From: Ghiorsea bivora
Lineage (GTDB): Bacteria > Pseudomonadota > Zetaproteobacteria > Mariprofundales > Mariprofundaceae
Assembly: GCF_000744415.1 (NCBI RefSeq)
Contig: NZ_JQLW01000007.1
Location: 62,001-126,000 of the forward strand
Direction of reading: 5' to 3'
Length of the DNA: 64,000 bases
Shown here piece by piece: positions 18,776 through 27,178 of this stretch (position 1 is its first letter; every line of letters starts with the position of its first letter). The notes under the pieces are model-generated. The model was not told the DNA's origin and searched no databases. It worked only from the letters and a program-made list of their open reading frames with translations. Made by a program: the position numbers and the translations under genes.

Positions 18776-20389
18776 ATGCTATGGCATATGGCAATGTTAG
18801 TTGTTCAAGAAAATGGAAATGAGTGCGAAATTCCTTTACAGGGATCCGTAACGATTGGTAGGCACCCAAGCAATACAATTCGCCTTACTTGCAATGTCGT
18901 GTCCAAATATCACGCAATCATTCGCGAAGTGGATGGAACCTTCATTTATGAAGACTTAGGTAGCTCTAACGGTTCCTACTTTCATGAGTTGCGTATCCAT
19001 GAACACGAATTTAAAAATGGTGATGAAATACGTGTTGGTACAGTGCTTGTCACATTTAAAGAATCTGAATTTGATGATGTGAGTAGCTTGGTTAAGTTTG
19101 AACAGTTTGATCCACAACAAACGCAATATGCAGAGCGTGTTGATATTGCTGAAGTGGGGCGTTTTTTGCCTGAGAATGAAGTCCATGATGCCTCAATATT
19201 ACGCGTGGACTATGAAAAGCTGCGTATGGGGCAGGAATTACTGCAAAGCATTGGGATAGAACGAGATATTCGTAAGTTATTGAATACAATCACAGAACAA
19301 TTGGTAAGTATGTTTATGGCAGACCGTTGTGTGGTTTTGTTGCTTAACCCTCAAGGTGAGTTTGAGCCAAGAGCTGTTAAAACACTGGGTAACAATAGGG
19401 GGAAGGTATCGGTCTCACAAACTGTGCTTAATGAGGTGAAGTCAACCAAGTCTGCTGTATTGTTATCAGATGACTCGCATGCTGGTGAGTTGGCACAGTC
19501 TTCATCCTTGGTTTTAATGGGGATTCAATCGGTGATGTGTTCGCCGATTATTCATAATGACAAAGTGATTGGAGCGGTACAGCTTGATTTGCGCAAAGGT
19601 CAAGGTGCATTTGTTAAAAAAGACTTGCAGCTTTTGGGCGGTATTGTGGCATATGTTGCGATGGCAGTGGCCAATGCTGGTTTGTCACAAAAAATTGAAA
19701 GAGAGGCCAAAACGCAAGCTCAGTTTGAACGTTTGTTATCACCAAGTATTGTGAAACAGCTGGTTTCAGGGCGACTGAAAATTGGTAAAGCGGGAGAGCT
19801 TCGTCAGGTGACGATTATGTTTGCGGATATTCGTGGTTTTACGCCTATGAGTCAAAAGGTTTCACCTGCTATTGTGGTGAATATGTTAAACCAATATTTT
19901 GAACGTGTGGTGAATATTGTCTTTAAATATGGCGGTACCATCGATAAGTTTATTGGTGATGAGGTCATGATTTTATTTGGTGCCCCCATACCTATGAAAA
20001 GACAAGAAGACTCTGCGGTTGCTTGCGCCTTGGAAATTCAGACCATGTTGCGTTCATGGAACAAAGAACGTGCCTTGAAAAGACAGGCGGAAATCCCTGT
20101 TGGCATTGGTATCAATAGTGGGGAAGTGGTTGTCGGTTCGATTGGTTCAAGTCTAACTATGCAATATACATGCATTGGTAATGCAGTAAATATAGCTTCA
20201 CGATTAACGGGTATGGCTAGGGCGGGTGAAGTTGTGGCCAGTAAAGCTACCATGGTGGGTGTGCAGTGTAAGGTGGAATGTGACAAATTGGCTCCAGCCA
20301 GTATCAAAGGTATTGATGGACAAGTACAAGCGTATATGGTCAAAGCAATGCATGGTAGGAGCCAAACAGATACTTTGGATGAAGAATAA
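18776..20389 (+). CDS. FHA-GAF-class III adenylate/guanylate cyclase
   Basis: A 537-residue soluble signalling enzyme. An FHA domain (about 24-95; TIGRHPSNTIRL, VVSKYHAII, DLGSSNGSYF) should bind phosphothreonine; a GAF domain (about 155-300) may bind a small ligand; a class III cyclase domain (about 325-510) has metal aspartates in FADIRGFT and GDEVMILFG and the transition-state Asn/Arg in GNAVNIASRLTG. Substrate ATP versus GTP is not certain; the CYTC-like YTCIGNAVN context favours ATP. The start is uncertain: ATGs at 18776, 18788 and 18794, none with a strong RBS. It overlaps the SdhE-like gene by 11 bases. Confidence 0.85.
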   Translation: MLWHMAMLVVQENGNECEIPLQGSVTIGRHPSNTIRLTCNVVSKYHAIIREVDGTFIYEDLGSSNGSYFHELRIHEHEFKNGDEIRVGTVLVTFKESEFDDVSSLVKFEQFDPQQTQYAERVDIAEVGRFLPENEVHDASILRVDYEKLRMGQELLQSIGIERDIRKLLNTITEQLVSMFMADRCVVLLLNPQGEFEPRAVKTLGNNRGKVSVSQTVLNEVKSTKSAVLLSDDSHAGELAQSSSLVLMGIQSVMCSPIIHNDKVIGAVQLDLRKGQGAFVKKDLQLLGGIVAYVAMAVANAGLSQKIEREAKTQAQFERLLSPSIVKQLVSGRLKIGKAGELRQVTIMFADIRGFTPMSQKVSPAIVVNMLNQYFERVVNIVFKYGGTIDKFIGDEVMILFGAPIPMKRQEDSAVACALEIQTMLRSWNKERALKRQAEIPVGIGINSGEVVVGSIGSSLTMQYTCIGNAVNIASRLTGMARAGEVVASKATMVGVQCKVECDKLAPASIKGIDGQVQAYMVKAMHGRSQTDTLDEE

Positions 20390-20633
20390 ACAAGAACTAA
20401 GTAAAGAAGAAAAAGAACGGCTTATGCGCCAATTGCAATATCGCTTGCGAAGGCAGGGCATGTTAGAATTGGATGCTTGGTTAGCACCGTTGTTTCTTGC
20501 TATACATACAGAAAACGCTGAAGTGCTTGTGGCGATAAAAGAAATATTAATGTATGAGGTTCCCGACTTGTTAGCCATGCAAACAGGGGCTTTAGCTATA
20601 CCAGAGGTCTTAAAACCATGGTTAAAGTCTTAA
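20379..20633 (+). CDS. SdhE-like succinate dehydrogenase assembly factor
   Basis: An 84-residue acidic helical protein that fits SdhE/SDHAF2, which helps attach FAD to SdhA: RLRRQGMLELDAWLAPLF matches the first helices, and PDLLAMQTGALAIPEVLKPWL the later ones. The key RGxxE motif reads QGMLE, so its arginine is Gln; flavinylation ability is therefore uncertain. The ATG at 20379 is in the end of the cyclase gene, without a good RBS, suggesting coupling; a second start lies at 20424. It overlaps the cytochrome gene by 16 bases. The sdhCDA genes are at the left edge of the window. Confidence 0.6.
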   Translation: MKNKQELSKEEKERLMRQLQYRLRRQGMLELDAWLAPLFLAIHTENAEVLVAIKEILMYEVPDLLAMQTGALAIPEVLKPWLKS

Positions 20634-21352
20634 CTGTTTTATGTGTTGTTGCTAGTATTTTGCTTGCCTGTGTTGAGCAAAAAGAGTCGTTTCAAGCGCA
20701 AACTGATAAGCCTTTACCCTTGTTGCATATCCAGCCTGAAGTATATCAGCTTGGTGATATTAAAGAGGGGGAGACTGCTGTTGTGACATTTCTTGTTCGC
20801 AATAATCATTCAGAGCCTGTTGAGCTGGTGGATATACAGACATCATGTGGTTGTACAGCAGCAGAACCTGATAGTTTTGTGATTATGCCCAATGATTTTA
20901 CACAGTTGCGGGTAACCGTGGACACGACTGCAAAACAGTCGAATATTAAAAAGTCAATTACAGTGAAAGACTCGTTGGGAAATGAAGCAACAGCTTTGTT
21001 AGCGTTTAACGTGGTTGAAAACCCACACTTAAGTTTAAACCGGAAAATTAAAGGTATTTTTGATGGGAAGTGTGCATCGTGTCATTTCGAACCTTTGGTG
21101 AAACAACAATCCGCTGCAAAACTATATGCTGTTGGCTGTGCGATGTGTCATGGTGTTGATGCTGAGGGTGAATATGCACCAAAACTAAGAGGTTATGCTT
21201 CGTTGTCAGCTTTAAAAACTATCATTAGTGATGGTGTGGGTAGACCGCAAATGCCAGGATTTGCACAAAAAAATGGTGGCCCCTTAACGCCAGAGCAAAT
21301 CACAGAACTTAGCAAATGGTTAGTGTCTTTGCCTGAGTCCGTACAAAAATAA
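20618..21352 (+). CDS. DUF1573-cytochrome c fusion lipoprotein
   Basis: A 244-residue lipoprotein (signal peptide with lipobox ending at Cys18). Residues about 36-133 are a DUF1573 immunoglobulin-like domain with its CGCT motif (77-80). Residues about 145-240 hold two haem c motifs, CASCH (152-156) and CAMCH (174-178), with Met212 in QMPGF a likely axial ligand for the second haem. The layout suggests a periplasmic electron carrier anchored to a membrane; the redox partner is unknown. It follows the SdhE-like gene with an overlap and precedes hflK by 81 bases. Confidence 0.78.
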   Translation: MVKVLTVLCVVASILLACVEQKESFQAQTDKPLPLLHIQPEVYQLGDIKEGETAVVTFLVRNNHSEPVELVDIQTSCGCTAAEPDSFVIMPNDFTQLRVTVDTTAKQSNIKKSITVKDSLGNEATALLAFNVVENPHLSLNRKIKGIFDGKCASCHFEPLVKQQSAAKLYAVGCAMCHGVDAEGEYAPKLRGYASLSALKTIISDGVGRPQMPGFAQKNGGPLTPEQITELSKWLVSLPESVQK

Positions 21353-21433
21353 AAATAGGTTGATGCAATCGCAGCTGAGCAAGCTACACTGCGCAACGTA
21401 TTGCTGCGCTTTATAGTGTGAAGGAGAATAAGT

Positions 21434-22540
21434 ATGCCTTGGAATCAAAATCAAGACAATAACCCATGGGGAAATAAACCCAAGGGTTCATCAGGTGGGG
21501 GAAACAAAGAAACACCTCCTGATTTAGACAAGGTTTTAAAAGACTTGAATGACCGCTTTGGTGGTTTTTTTGGCGGCGGTAAAGGTGGAGATAATGGTGG
21601 CTCTCCTGAGGTAAGCAAAGGTATGCTTATAACACTGATTGGTGTGGCTTTTGTAGCATGGCTTGCATCTGGTTTTTATAAAGTTGAAGCCGATGAGGAA
21701 GCTGTGGTGCTTCGCTTTGGGCAACATGTGGATACACGTAGCCCAGGTTTGAACTGGCACCTTCCTTATCCGATTGAAACCATTGAAAAGATTCCAACAT
21801 TATCTGTTCAACGATTAACCATTGGTTTCCGTGCATTTGCAGATGGTCGCACACGAAAAATGAATCAAGAATCATTGATGTTGACCAAAGATGAAAATAT
21901 CGTGGATATTTCTTTCGTGGTGCAATACAAAATTTCAGATATTCAAAAGTATTTGTTTGAAATTGATGCAACCCAAGCCATTCAAACGGTTAGGGATGCT
22001 GCGGAAAGCTCTATTCGTGCAGTCATTGGCAGCACTTTGATTGATGATGTGATGACCGATAAAAAAGCGGAGGTTGAAGCAGAAACGCGTATTGGTATCC
22101 AAAAAATACTGGATGCATATAATGCAGGTATTCGTGTCACCACGGTCACCTTAAAAGACGTGCAACCGCCTGAGCGCGTGAGCAAAGAGTTTAAAGATGT
22201 GGCGAGTGCGCGAGAAGATAAAGAACGCGCGAAAAACGAAGCTCAGGCGTATGCCAATGGTGTAATTCCCAATGCGCGTGGTGAAGCTAAGAAGAAAATT
22301 CTTGAAGCTGAAGCCTATGCCAAAGAAGCGGAAGACCGTGCAATTGGTGAAGCTGACCGCTTTAACAGTTTGCTTCAAGCATACAAAAAAGCACCAGAAG
22401 TTACTCGCAAGCGTTTATATTTAGAAACCATGGAAGAAGTACTGGCAGGTGCTGATAAAGTGATTATTGATTCTAAAATAGCAGGGCAAGTATTGCCATA
22501 CCTTCCTCTGAATAGTGCTGGCAAAGTGGAGGTAAAATAA
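21434..22540 (+). CDS. hflK: FtsH protease modulator HflK
   Basis: SPFH-family partner of HflC; together they form a periplasmic cage around the FtsH protease. The 368 residues have the Gly/Asn-rich N-terminal tail (PWGNKPKGSSGGG), one transmembrane helix (about 63-80), the SPFH core opening EADEEAVVLRFGQHV and a long charged helix rich in EAEAYAKEAEDRA. RBS GAAGGAG precedes the ATG. The stop overlaps the hflC start (TAATG), so translation is coupled. The usual upstream hflX and hfq are not here. Confidence 0.95.
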   Translation: MPWNQNQDNNPWGNKPKGSSGGGNKETPPDLDKVLKDLNDRFGGFFGGGKGGDNGGSPEVSKGMLITLIGVAFVAWLASGFYKVEADEEAVVLRFGQHVDTRSPGLNWHLPYPIETIEKIPTLSVQRLTIGFRAFADGRTRKMNQESLMLTKDENIVDISFVVQYKISDIQKYLFEIDATQAIQTVRDAAESSIRAVIGSTLIDDVMTDKKAEVEAETRIGIQKILDAYNAGIRVTTVTLKDVQPPERVSKEFKDVASAREDKERAKNEAQAYANGVIPNARGEAKKKILEAEAYAKEAEDRAIGEADRFNSLLQAYKKAPEVTRKRLYLETMEEVLAGADKVIIDSKIAGQVLPYLPLNSAGKVEVK

Positions 22541-23415
22541 TGAGTCCTAAACAATTGTTAACAGGTGTAGTTATTGCAGCAATTTTTATTTTTGTTAGTC
22601 GCAGTGCATTTATTGTGGATCAACGCGACCAAGTGTTGGTGATGCAATTTGGTAATATCGTAAGTGATGGTGCAATTACTAACCCTGGCTTGCACTGGAA
22701 ACTACCTTGGCAAAACACGGTCGTTTTTGATAAGCGTTTGCTTGCCAGCGATGATCTTCCCAATGAAGTGATTACCAAAGATAAAAAGAAAATTATCGTG
22801 GATAGCTTTACACGCTGGAAAATCATAGACCCACTTAAAGTGTATCAGGTGGCGAAAACACGTAACCGTGTGGAATCTCGCATGCAAGATGTGGTGGGTG
22901 CAAAAGTGCGTGAAGTGCTTGGTCAACATACTTTGCATGAAATTGTAACTGGTGGTGAAGGTGGCGATAAACGCGCTGCATTGATGGTGTCGATTCGCGA
23001 TTTGGCAGATGCAGAAGTTGCAAATCTTGGTGTGAAAGTGATTGATGTGCGTATTAAACGTGCTGATTTACCTGCTGAAAACTCGGACTCTGTATTCCGT
23101 CGTATGAAAGCTGAACGTCAGCGTATTGCCAAACAATACCGTTCTGAAGGTGAAGAAGCTGCTAAAGAGATTCGCGCAACTGCAGATAAAGAAAGTAAGT
23201 TCTTATTGGCTGATGCATATAAACAATCTGAAATCATTAAGGGTAATGCGGATGCGAAAGCAACTAAGATTTATGCCTCAACTTATGAAAAAGATCCTAA
23301 GTTTTATGCTTTTACGCGTTCTTTAGAAGCTTACAGGAAGTCTATGGCTACACAAAGCCGTGTGGTGCTATCACCCAACTCTGAATTCTTTAGATTTTTC
23401 GAAACATCGAAATAA
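22540..23415 (+). CDS. hflC: FtsH protease modulator HflC
   Basis: A 291-residue SPFH protein with an N-terminal membrane anchor (residues about 5-23), FIVDQRDQVLVMQFGNIV at the start of the SPFH domain, and the HflC-specific VKVIDVRIKRADLPAENSDSVFRRMKAERQRIAKQYRSEGEE helix. It acts with HflK on FtsH. It is followed after nine bases by the DUF2065 gene, the same order as in several proteobacteria. Confidence 0.95.
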   Translation: MSPKQLLTGVVIAAIFIFVSRSAFIVDQRDQVLVMQFGNIVSDGAITNPGLHWKLPWQNTVVFDKRLLASDDLPNEVITKDKKKIIVDSFTRWKIIDPLKVYQVAKTRNRVESRMQDVVGAKVREVLGQHTLHEIVTGGEGGDKRAALMVSIRDLADAEVANLGVKVIDVRIKRADLPAENSDSVFRRMKAERQRIAKQYRSEGEEAAKEIRATADKESKFLLADAYKQSEIIKGNADAKATKIYASTYEKDPKFYAFTRSLEAYRKSMATQSRVVLSPNSEFFRFFETSK

Positions 23416-23424
23416 GAAAACCGC

Positions 23425-23610
23425 ATGAACGATTTATGGGCAGCTTTAGGGTTGGTCTTGGTTTTGGAAGGGGTGCTTTATGCACTCTTTCCTCAAACTA
23501 TGATTAATATGCTGAAGAATATTCCACAAATGCCCGTTTCTTCTCTTCGGTTTATGGGTTTTTGCGCATTGGCAGTGGGTTGGATGATTGTGTGGTGGGT
23601 TAGACACTAA
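23425..23610 (+). CDS. DUF2065 (YjeT-type) small membrane protein
   Basis: A 61-residue inner-membrane protein with two helices. The LGLVLVLEGVLYALFPQTM opening and the LRFMGFCALAVGWMIVWWVR ending match the DUF2065/YjeT family. The gene commonly follows hflC, as it does here. Its function is unknown; a role near the HflKC-FtsH complex is suggested only by position. Confidence 0.85.
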   Translation: MNDLWAALGLVLVLEGVLYALFPQTMINMLKNIPQMPVSSLRFMGFCALAVGWMIVWWVRH

Positions 23611-23626
23611 AAAAATCATTTCAGGG

Positions 23627-23655
23627 CTTGAAAAAGCTTTTCCGTAACACTATCT
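23627..23655 (+). promoter_or_regulatory. Candidate heat-shock (sigma-32) promoter for htpG
   Basis: CTTGAAA at 23627-23633 is a perfect sigma-32 -35 element. After 14 bases, CACTATCT at 23648-23655 approaches the -10 consensus CCCCATnT. The site is about 50 bases before htpG, a known heat-shock gene in other proteobacteria. Confidence 0.5.
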
Positions 23656-23705
23656 AGACATTACATATTCTGATTTATATTAATATCAAACGCATAGAGG
23701 TAAAC

Positions 23706-25574
23706 ATGTCGAAAGAAACCATGAATTTCCAAACAGAAGTGAAACAACTTTTGGATTTGATGATTCACTCCCTTTATTCCAATAAAGAAATATTTTTGCG
23801 TGAGCTGATTTCTAATGCATCGGATGCGGCGGATAAACTTCGTTTTGAAGCAACCACTGATGATGCCTTGTTTGAAGGTGATTCGGACTTACATGTATTT
23901 GTTGAATTTGATAAAGATGCTAAAACCATCACCATTCGTGATAATGGTATTGGCATGAACCATGAAGAAGTGATTGAAAATATAGGTACGATTGCACGTT
24001 CAGGCACCAAAGAGTTTTTTGGTCAGTTGTCAGGTGATCAAGAAAAAGATGCTCATTTGATTGGTCAATTTGGTGTTGGTTTTTACTCATCATTTTTGGT
24101 TGCCGATAAAGTGACATTAACCACGCGTAGAGCGGGTTTAACGGCTGAACACGGGGTACGTTGGGAATCAGCGGGTGATGGTGAGTTTACCATTGAAACC
24201 GTTAATAAAGAACAACGTGGTACTGAAATTGTACTTCATTTGCGTGATGAAGCAGAAGAGTTTTTAAATGATTGGAAACTTCGTTCGGTTATCAATAAAT
24301 ATGCCGACCATGTTCCATTCCCCATTCGTATGTTTAAACCAGCAGAAGAGGGCAAAGAGCCTGAAATTGAGACAGTGAATCAAGCTTCTGCACTTTGGGC
24401 ACAATCCAAATCAGAGCTTTCTGATGAAGATTATAACAATTTTTACAAACATGTTGCCCATGATTTTGAAGACCCCTTGGCGCATATCCATCAACGTCTT
24501 GAAGGGCAATATGAATATACCTTGTTGTTTTATATTCCAAAACGTGCGCCGTTTGATTTATGGCAAGCTGAAGCTAAACATGGTGTGAAACTTTATGTTA
24601 AACGTGTGTTTATCATGGAAGCTACTGAAGATTTGATGCCGCGTTATTTGCGTTTTATACGTGGTGTGATGGATTCTTCAGACTTACCACTAAATGTTTC
24701 CCGCGAAATCTTGCAGCATAGCCCAGCCATGACTGCAATGAAAAAAGGTGCTACCAAACGCGTGTTAAGCTGGCTTAAAGACTTGGCAAGCAAAGAAGAA
24801 GATAAATACGCTGAGTTTTATGCAGAATTTGGTAACTGCTTGAAAGAAGGCGTGATTGAAGATGAGAAAAACAAAGAAACAATCGCATCATTGTTGCGTT
24901 TTTCGAGCACAGAAAATGATGAGCAAACCGTTACCCTTGCCCAATATATTAAGCGTATGAAAGAAGGGCAGGAAGATATTTATTATATTACAGCAGAAAA
25001 CCTAACTGCTGCTAAAAACAGCCCACACTTGGAAATTTTCCGTAAAAAAGGCATTGAAGTTTTATTGTTGGCAGACCGTATTGATGAATGGCTTGTGGGT
25101 CACTTAGACAAATTTGATGGTAAAGAATTGAAGTCTATTGCTAAAGGTGAGCTAGACTTGTCGGGCATTGGTGACAACGCTGAAGAAGACAAAAAAGAAC
25201 ATGACGAGGCAAAAAAATCGGCTGAACCAGCTGTGAAAAAGCTTAAAGAAGCTTTGGGTGATAAAGTGAAAGACGTGCGTACTACCGACCGTTTGACGGC
25301 TTCACCAGCTTGTTTGGTAGCCGATGATTTTGATATTTCAGGTAATATGGAGCGTATTTTGAAGCAGGCTGGGCAAGATGTACCAGCCGTAAAACCTATT
25401 CTTGAAATCAACCCTGAACATGATTTGGTCAAACGTTTGGCAAAAATGCGCTCTAAAGACAAAATTGCCGATTATTCGGACATTTTGTTTGATCAAGCCG
25501 TACTTGCTGAAGGTGCATTGCCTGAAGATCCAGCAGGGTTTGTACGTAAAATCAATGCATTGCTTGTTTCATAG
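23706..25574 (+). CDS. htpG: Molecular chaperone HtpG (Hsp90)
   Basis: ATP-dependent Hsp90 chaperone of the cytoplasm, 622 residues. The GHKL ATPase motifs are clear: [13 protein letters not shown] (N box), DNGIGM (G1), [11 protein letters not shown] (lid) and GQFGVGFYS (G2). The middle-domain catalytic Arg lies in [10 protein letters not shown]. The charged stretch near 500 ([12 protein letters not shown]) and the C-terminal dimerisation domain are present. A likely sigma-32 promoter precedes the gene. tgt follows after nine bases. Confidence 0.97.
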   Translation: MSKETMNFQTEVKQLLDLMIHSLYSNKEIFLRELISNASDAADKLRFEATTDDALFEGDSDLHVFVEFDKDAKTITIRDNGIGMNHEEVIENIGTIARSGTKEFFGQLSGDQEKDAHLIGQFGVGFYSSFLVADKVTLTTRRAGLTAEHGVRWESAGDGEFTIETVNKEQRGTEIVLHLRDEAEEFLNDWKLRSVINKYADHVPFPIRMFKPAEEGKEPEIETVNQASALWAQSKSELSDEDYNNFYKHVAHDFEDPLAHIHQRLEGQYEYTLLFYIPKRAPFDLWQAEAKHGVKLYVKRVFIMEATEDLMPRYLRFIRGVMDSSDLPLNVSREILQHSPAMTAMKKGATKRVLSWLKDLASKEEDKYAEFYAEFGNCLKEGVIEDEKNKETIASLLRFSSTENDEQTVTLAQYIKRMKEGQEDIYYITAENLTAAKNSPHLEIFRKKGIEVLLLADRIDEWLVGHLDKFDGKELKSIAKGELDLSGIGDNAEEDKKEHDEAKKSAEPAVKKLKEALGDKVKDVRTTDRLTASPACLVADDFDISGNMERILKQAGQDVPAVKPILEINPEHDLVKRLAKMRSKDKIADYSDILFDQAVLAEGALPEDPAGFVRKINALLVS

Positions 25575-25581
25575 TTGATAT

Positions 25582-25679
25582 AGGTGTCTGCACTTTCATT
25601 TAAAATCATCGCCAAAGATGAGCAAGGTTTTGCTCGTCGAGGTGAGGTGACCCTGCCACATGGCAAAGTGCAGACACCT
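25582..25679 (+). repeat. Perfect 15-bp inverted repeat over the tgt start
   Basis: AGGTGTCTGCACTTT at 25582-25596 and AAAGTGCAGACACCT at 25665-25679 are exact reverse complements 68 bases apart. The first arm includes the GTG start codon of tgt; the second encodes the conserved GKVQTP segment. In mRNA the pairing could hide the start codon. Confidence 0.7.
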
Positions 25680-26705
25680 GTTTTTATGCCTGTAGGTACA
25701 CAAGCCACAGTCAAAAGCTTAACACCTGCTGATTTAACTGATGATATCGGTGCTGAAGTCATCTTGGGTAATACTTACCACCTGATGTTGCGCCCTGGTG
25801 CAGATATCGTGGAAAAGATGGGTGGGCTGCATAAGTTTATGGCGTGGGATAGACCTATTCTTACCGATTCTGGTGGGTTTCAAGTGTGGTCTTTGGGGGA
25901 TTTGCGTAAAATCGAACCTAAAGGTGTACGTTTTCAATCGCATATTGATGGTTCGCGTTGGTTTTTAGGCCCTAAAGAAAGCATGGAAATCCAACGTAAA
26001 CTGGGCAGCGATATTGTGATGGCGTTCGATGAATGCACGCCATATCCAGCCACTTATGATGAAGCTCGCGAATCCATGGAAATGTCTATGCGTTGGGCAA
26101 AAGATTGCCGCGAGCATTTGCCAGTGAACGATACCCAGGCCTTATTTGGTATTGTCCAAGGTGGCATGTACCCTGATTTACGCAAAGAAAGTCTTGCAGC
26201 CATTGCTGAAATCGATTTTGAAGGCATTGCTATTGGTGGTTTATCCGTGGGTGAACCCAAAGAAGAGATGATGGCCATGATGGATGCATTAGCCCCATAT
26301 TTGCCTGAAGATAAGCCGCATTATGTGATGGGTGTAGGTACGCCTGATGACCTTATTGAAGGCATTGATAGGGGCATTGATATGTTTGATTGTGTGATGC
26401 CCAGTCGAAATGCACGCAATGGCACATTGTTTACCGACCATGGTAAAATCAACATCAAAAACCTCAAACACCAAACCGATGAAACACCGATTATGGACAC
26501 TTGCACATGTTATACATGCAAAAACTTTTCTAGAGCGTATCTTCGCCACCTCTTTATGGCGAAAGAGCTTTTAAGTTCGAGGTTGAATACCTTGCATAAT
26601 CTTCATTACTATTGTGATCTTATGCAAAGAGCACGTATGGCATTGGAAGAAAAACGTTGGCCAGAGTTTCGTGATGGGTTCTTAAAAACCTTTCGCAATC
26701 AGTAA
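25584..26705 (+). CDS. tgt: tRNA-guanine transglycosylase
   Basis: Exchanges G34 of GUN-anticodon tRNAs for preQ1 in queuosine synthesis. The 373 residues carry the base-recognition [12 protein letters not shown] with the catalytic Asp, IVQGGMY, the nucleophile Asp in [13 protein letters not shown], and the zinc site CTCYTC...H in [18 protein letters not shown]. The GTG start gives the family N-terminus ([21 protein letters not shown] follows), and no better ATG exists. It precedes yajC-secD-secF, the classic order; queA is not upstream. Confidence 0.96.
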   Translation: MSALSFKIIAKDEQGFARRGEVTLPHGKVQTPVFMPVGTQATVKSLTPADLTDDIGAEVILGNTYHLMLRPGADIVEKMGGLHKFMAWDRPILTDSGGFQVWSLGDLRKIEPKGVRFQSHIDGSRWFLGPKESMEIQRKLGSDIVMAFDECTPYPATYDEARESMEMSMRWAKDCREHLPVNDTQALFGIVQGGMYPDLRKESLAAIAEIDFEGIAIGGLSVGEPKEEMMAMMDALAPYLPEDKPHYVMGVGTPDDLIEGIDRGIDMFDCVMPSRNARNGTLFTDHGKINIKNLKHQTDETPIMDTCTCYTCKNFSRAYLRHLFMAKELLSSRLNTLHNLHYYCDLMQRARMALEEKRWPEFRDGFLKTFRNQ

Positions 26706-26741
26706 GTTAGAACAATATATTAAGGTAAGAAAGGAATGAAA

Positions 26742-27149
26742 ATGAAGACATCAACATTACAAAATATGATTTCAAAAGCAGTATTGGCATTTGCTGTTAC
26801 GCTTTTACCAGCAAATTTAGCGCATGCTGAAGCCGCAGGCGGCGGCGGTGGTTTTGCCTCATTGATTCCATTGATTCTTATTATGGTCATTTTCTGGGTA
26901 CTTTTGATTCGCCCGCAGCAAAAACGTATGAAAGAACATGCTGAGCTGATTAAAGGTCTTAAAAAAGGTGATAAAGTGGTTACGGGTGGTGGTATTTATG
27001 GTCGCATTACCAATGTAAAAGATGGTGTGGCTATGGTTGAGATAACTGAGGGTGTGATTATTAAAACCAAGCAAGATACGATTGCTGGTTTGCAAGAAAG
27101 CCCTAAAACACAAGATAAAAAAGATAAGAAAGATAAAAAAGGGAAGTAA
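26742..27149 (+). CDS. yajC: Sec translocon accessory protein YajC
   Basis: A 135-residue single-span protein that binds SecDF and supports export. A signal-like N-terminus is followed by GGGGGFASLIPLILIMVIFWVLLIRPQQKRMKEH, the family hallmark transmembrane segment, then KKGDKVVTGGGIYGRI and a lysine-rich DKKDKKDKKGK tail. The ATG at 26742 has AAAGGA at good spacing, so it is preferred over the ATG six bases upstream. Encoded directly before secD. Confidence 0.94.
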   Translation: MKTSTLQNMISKAVLAFAVTLLPANLAHAEAAGGGGGFASLIPLILIMVIFWVLLIRPQQKRMKEHAELIKGLKKGDKVVTGGGIYGRITNVKDGVAMVEITEGVIIKTKQDTIAGLQESPKTQDKKDKKDKKGK

Positions 27150-27178
27150 TATTTCTATAAAAGGTTAAGGACAAGCTC

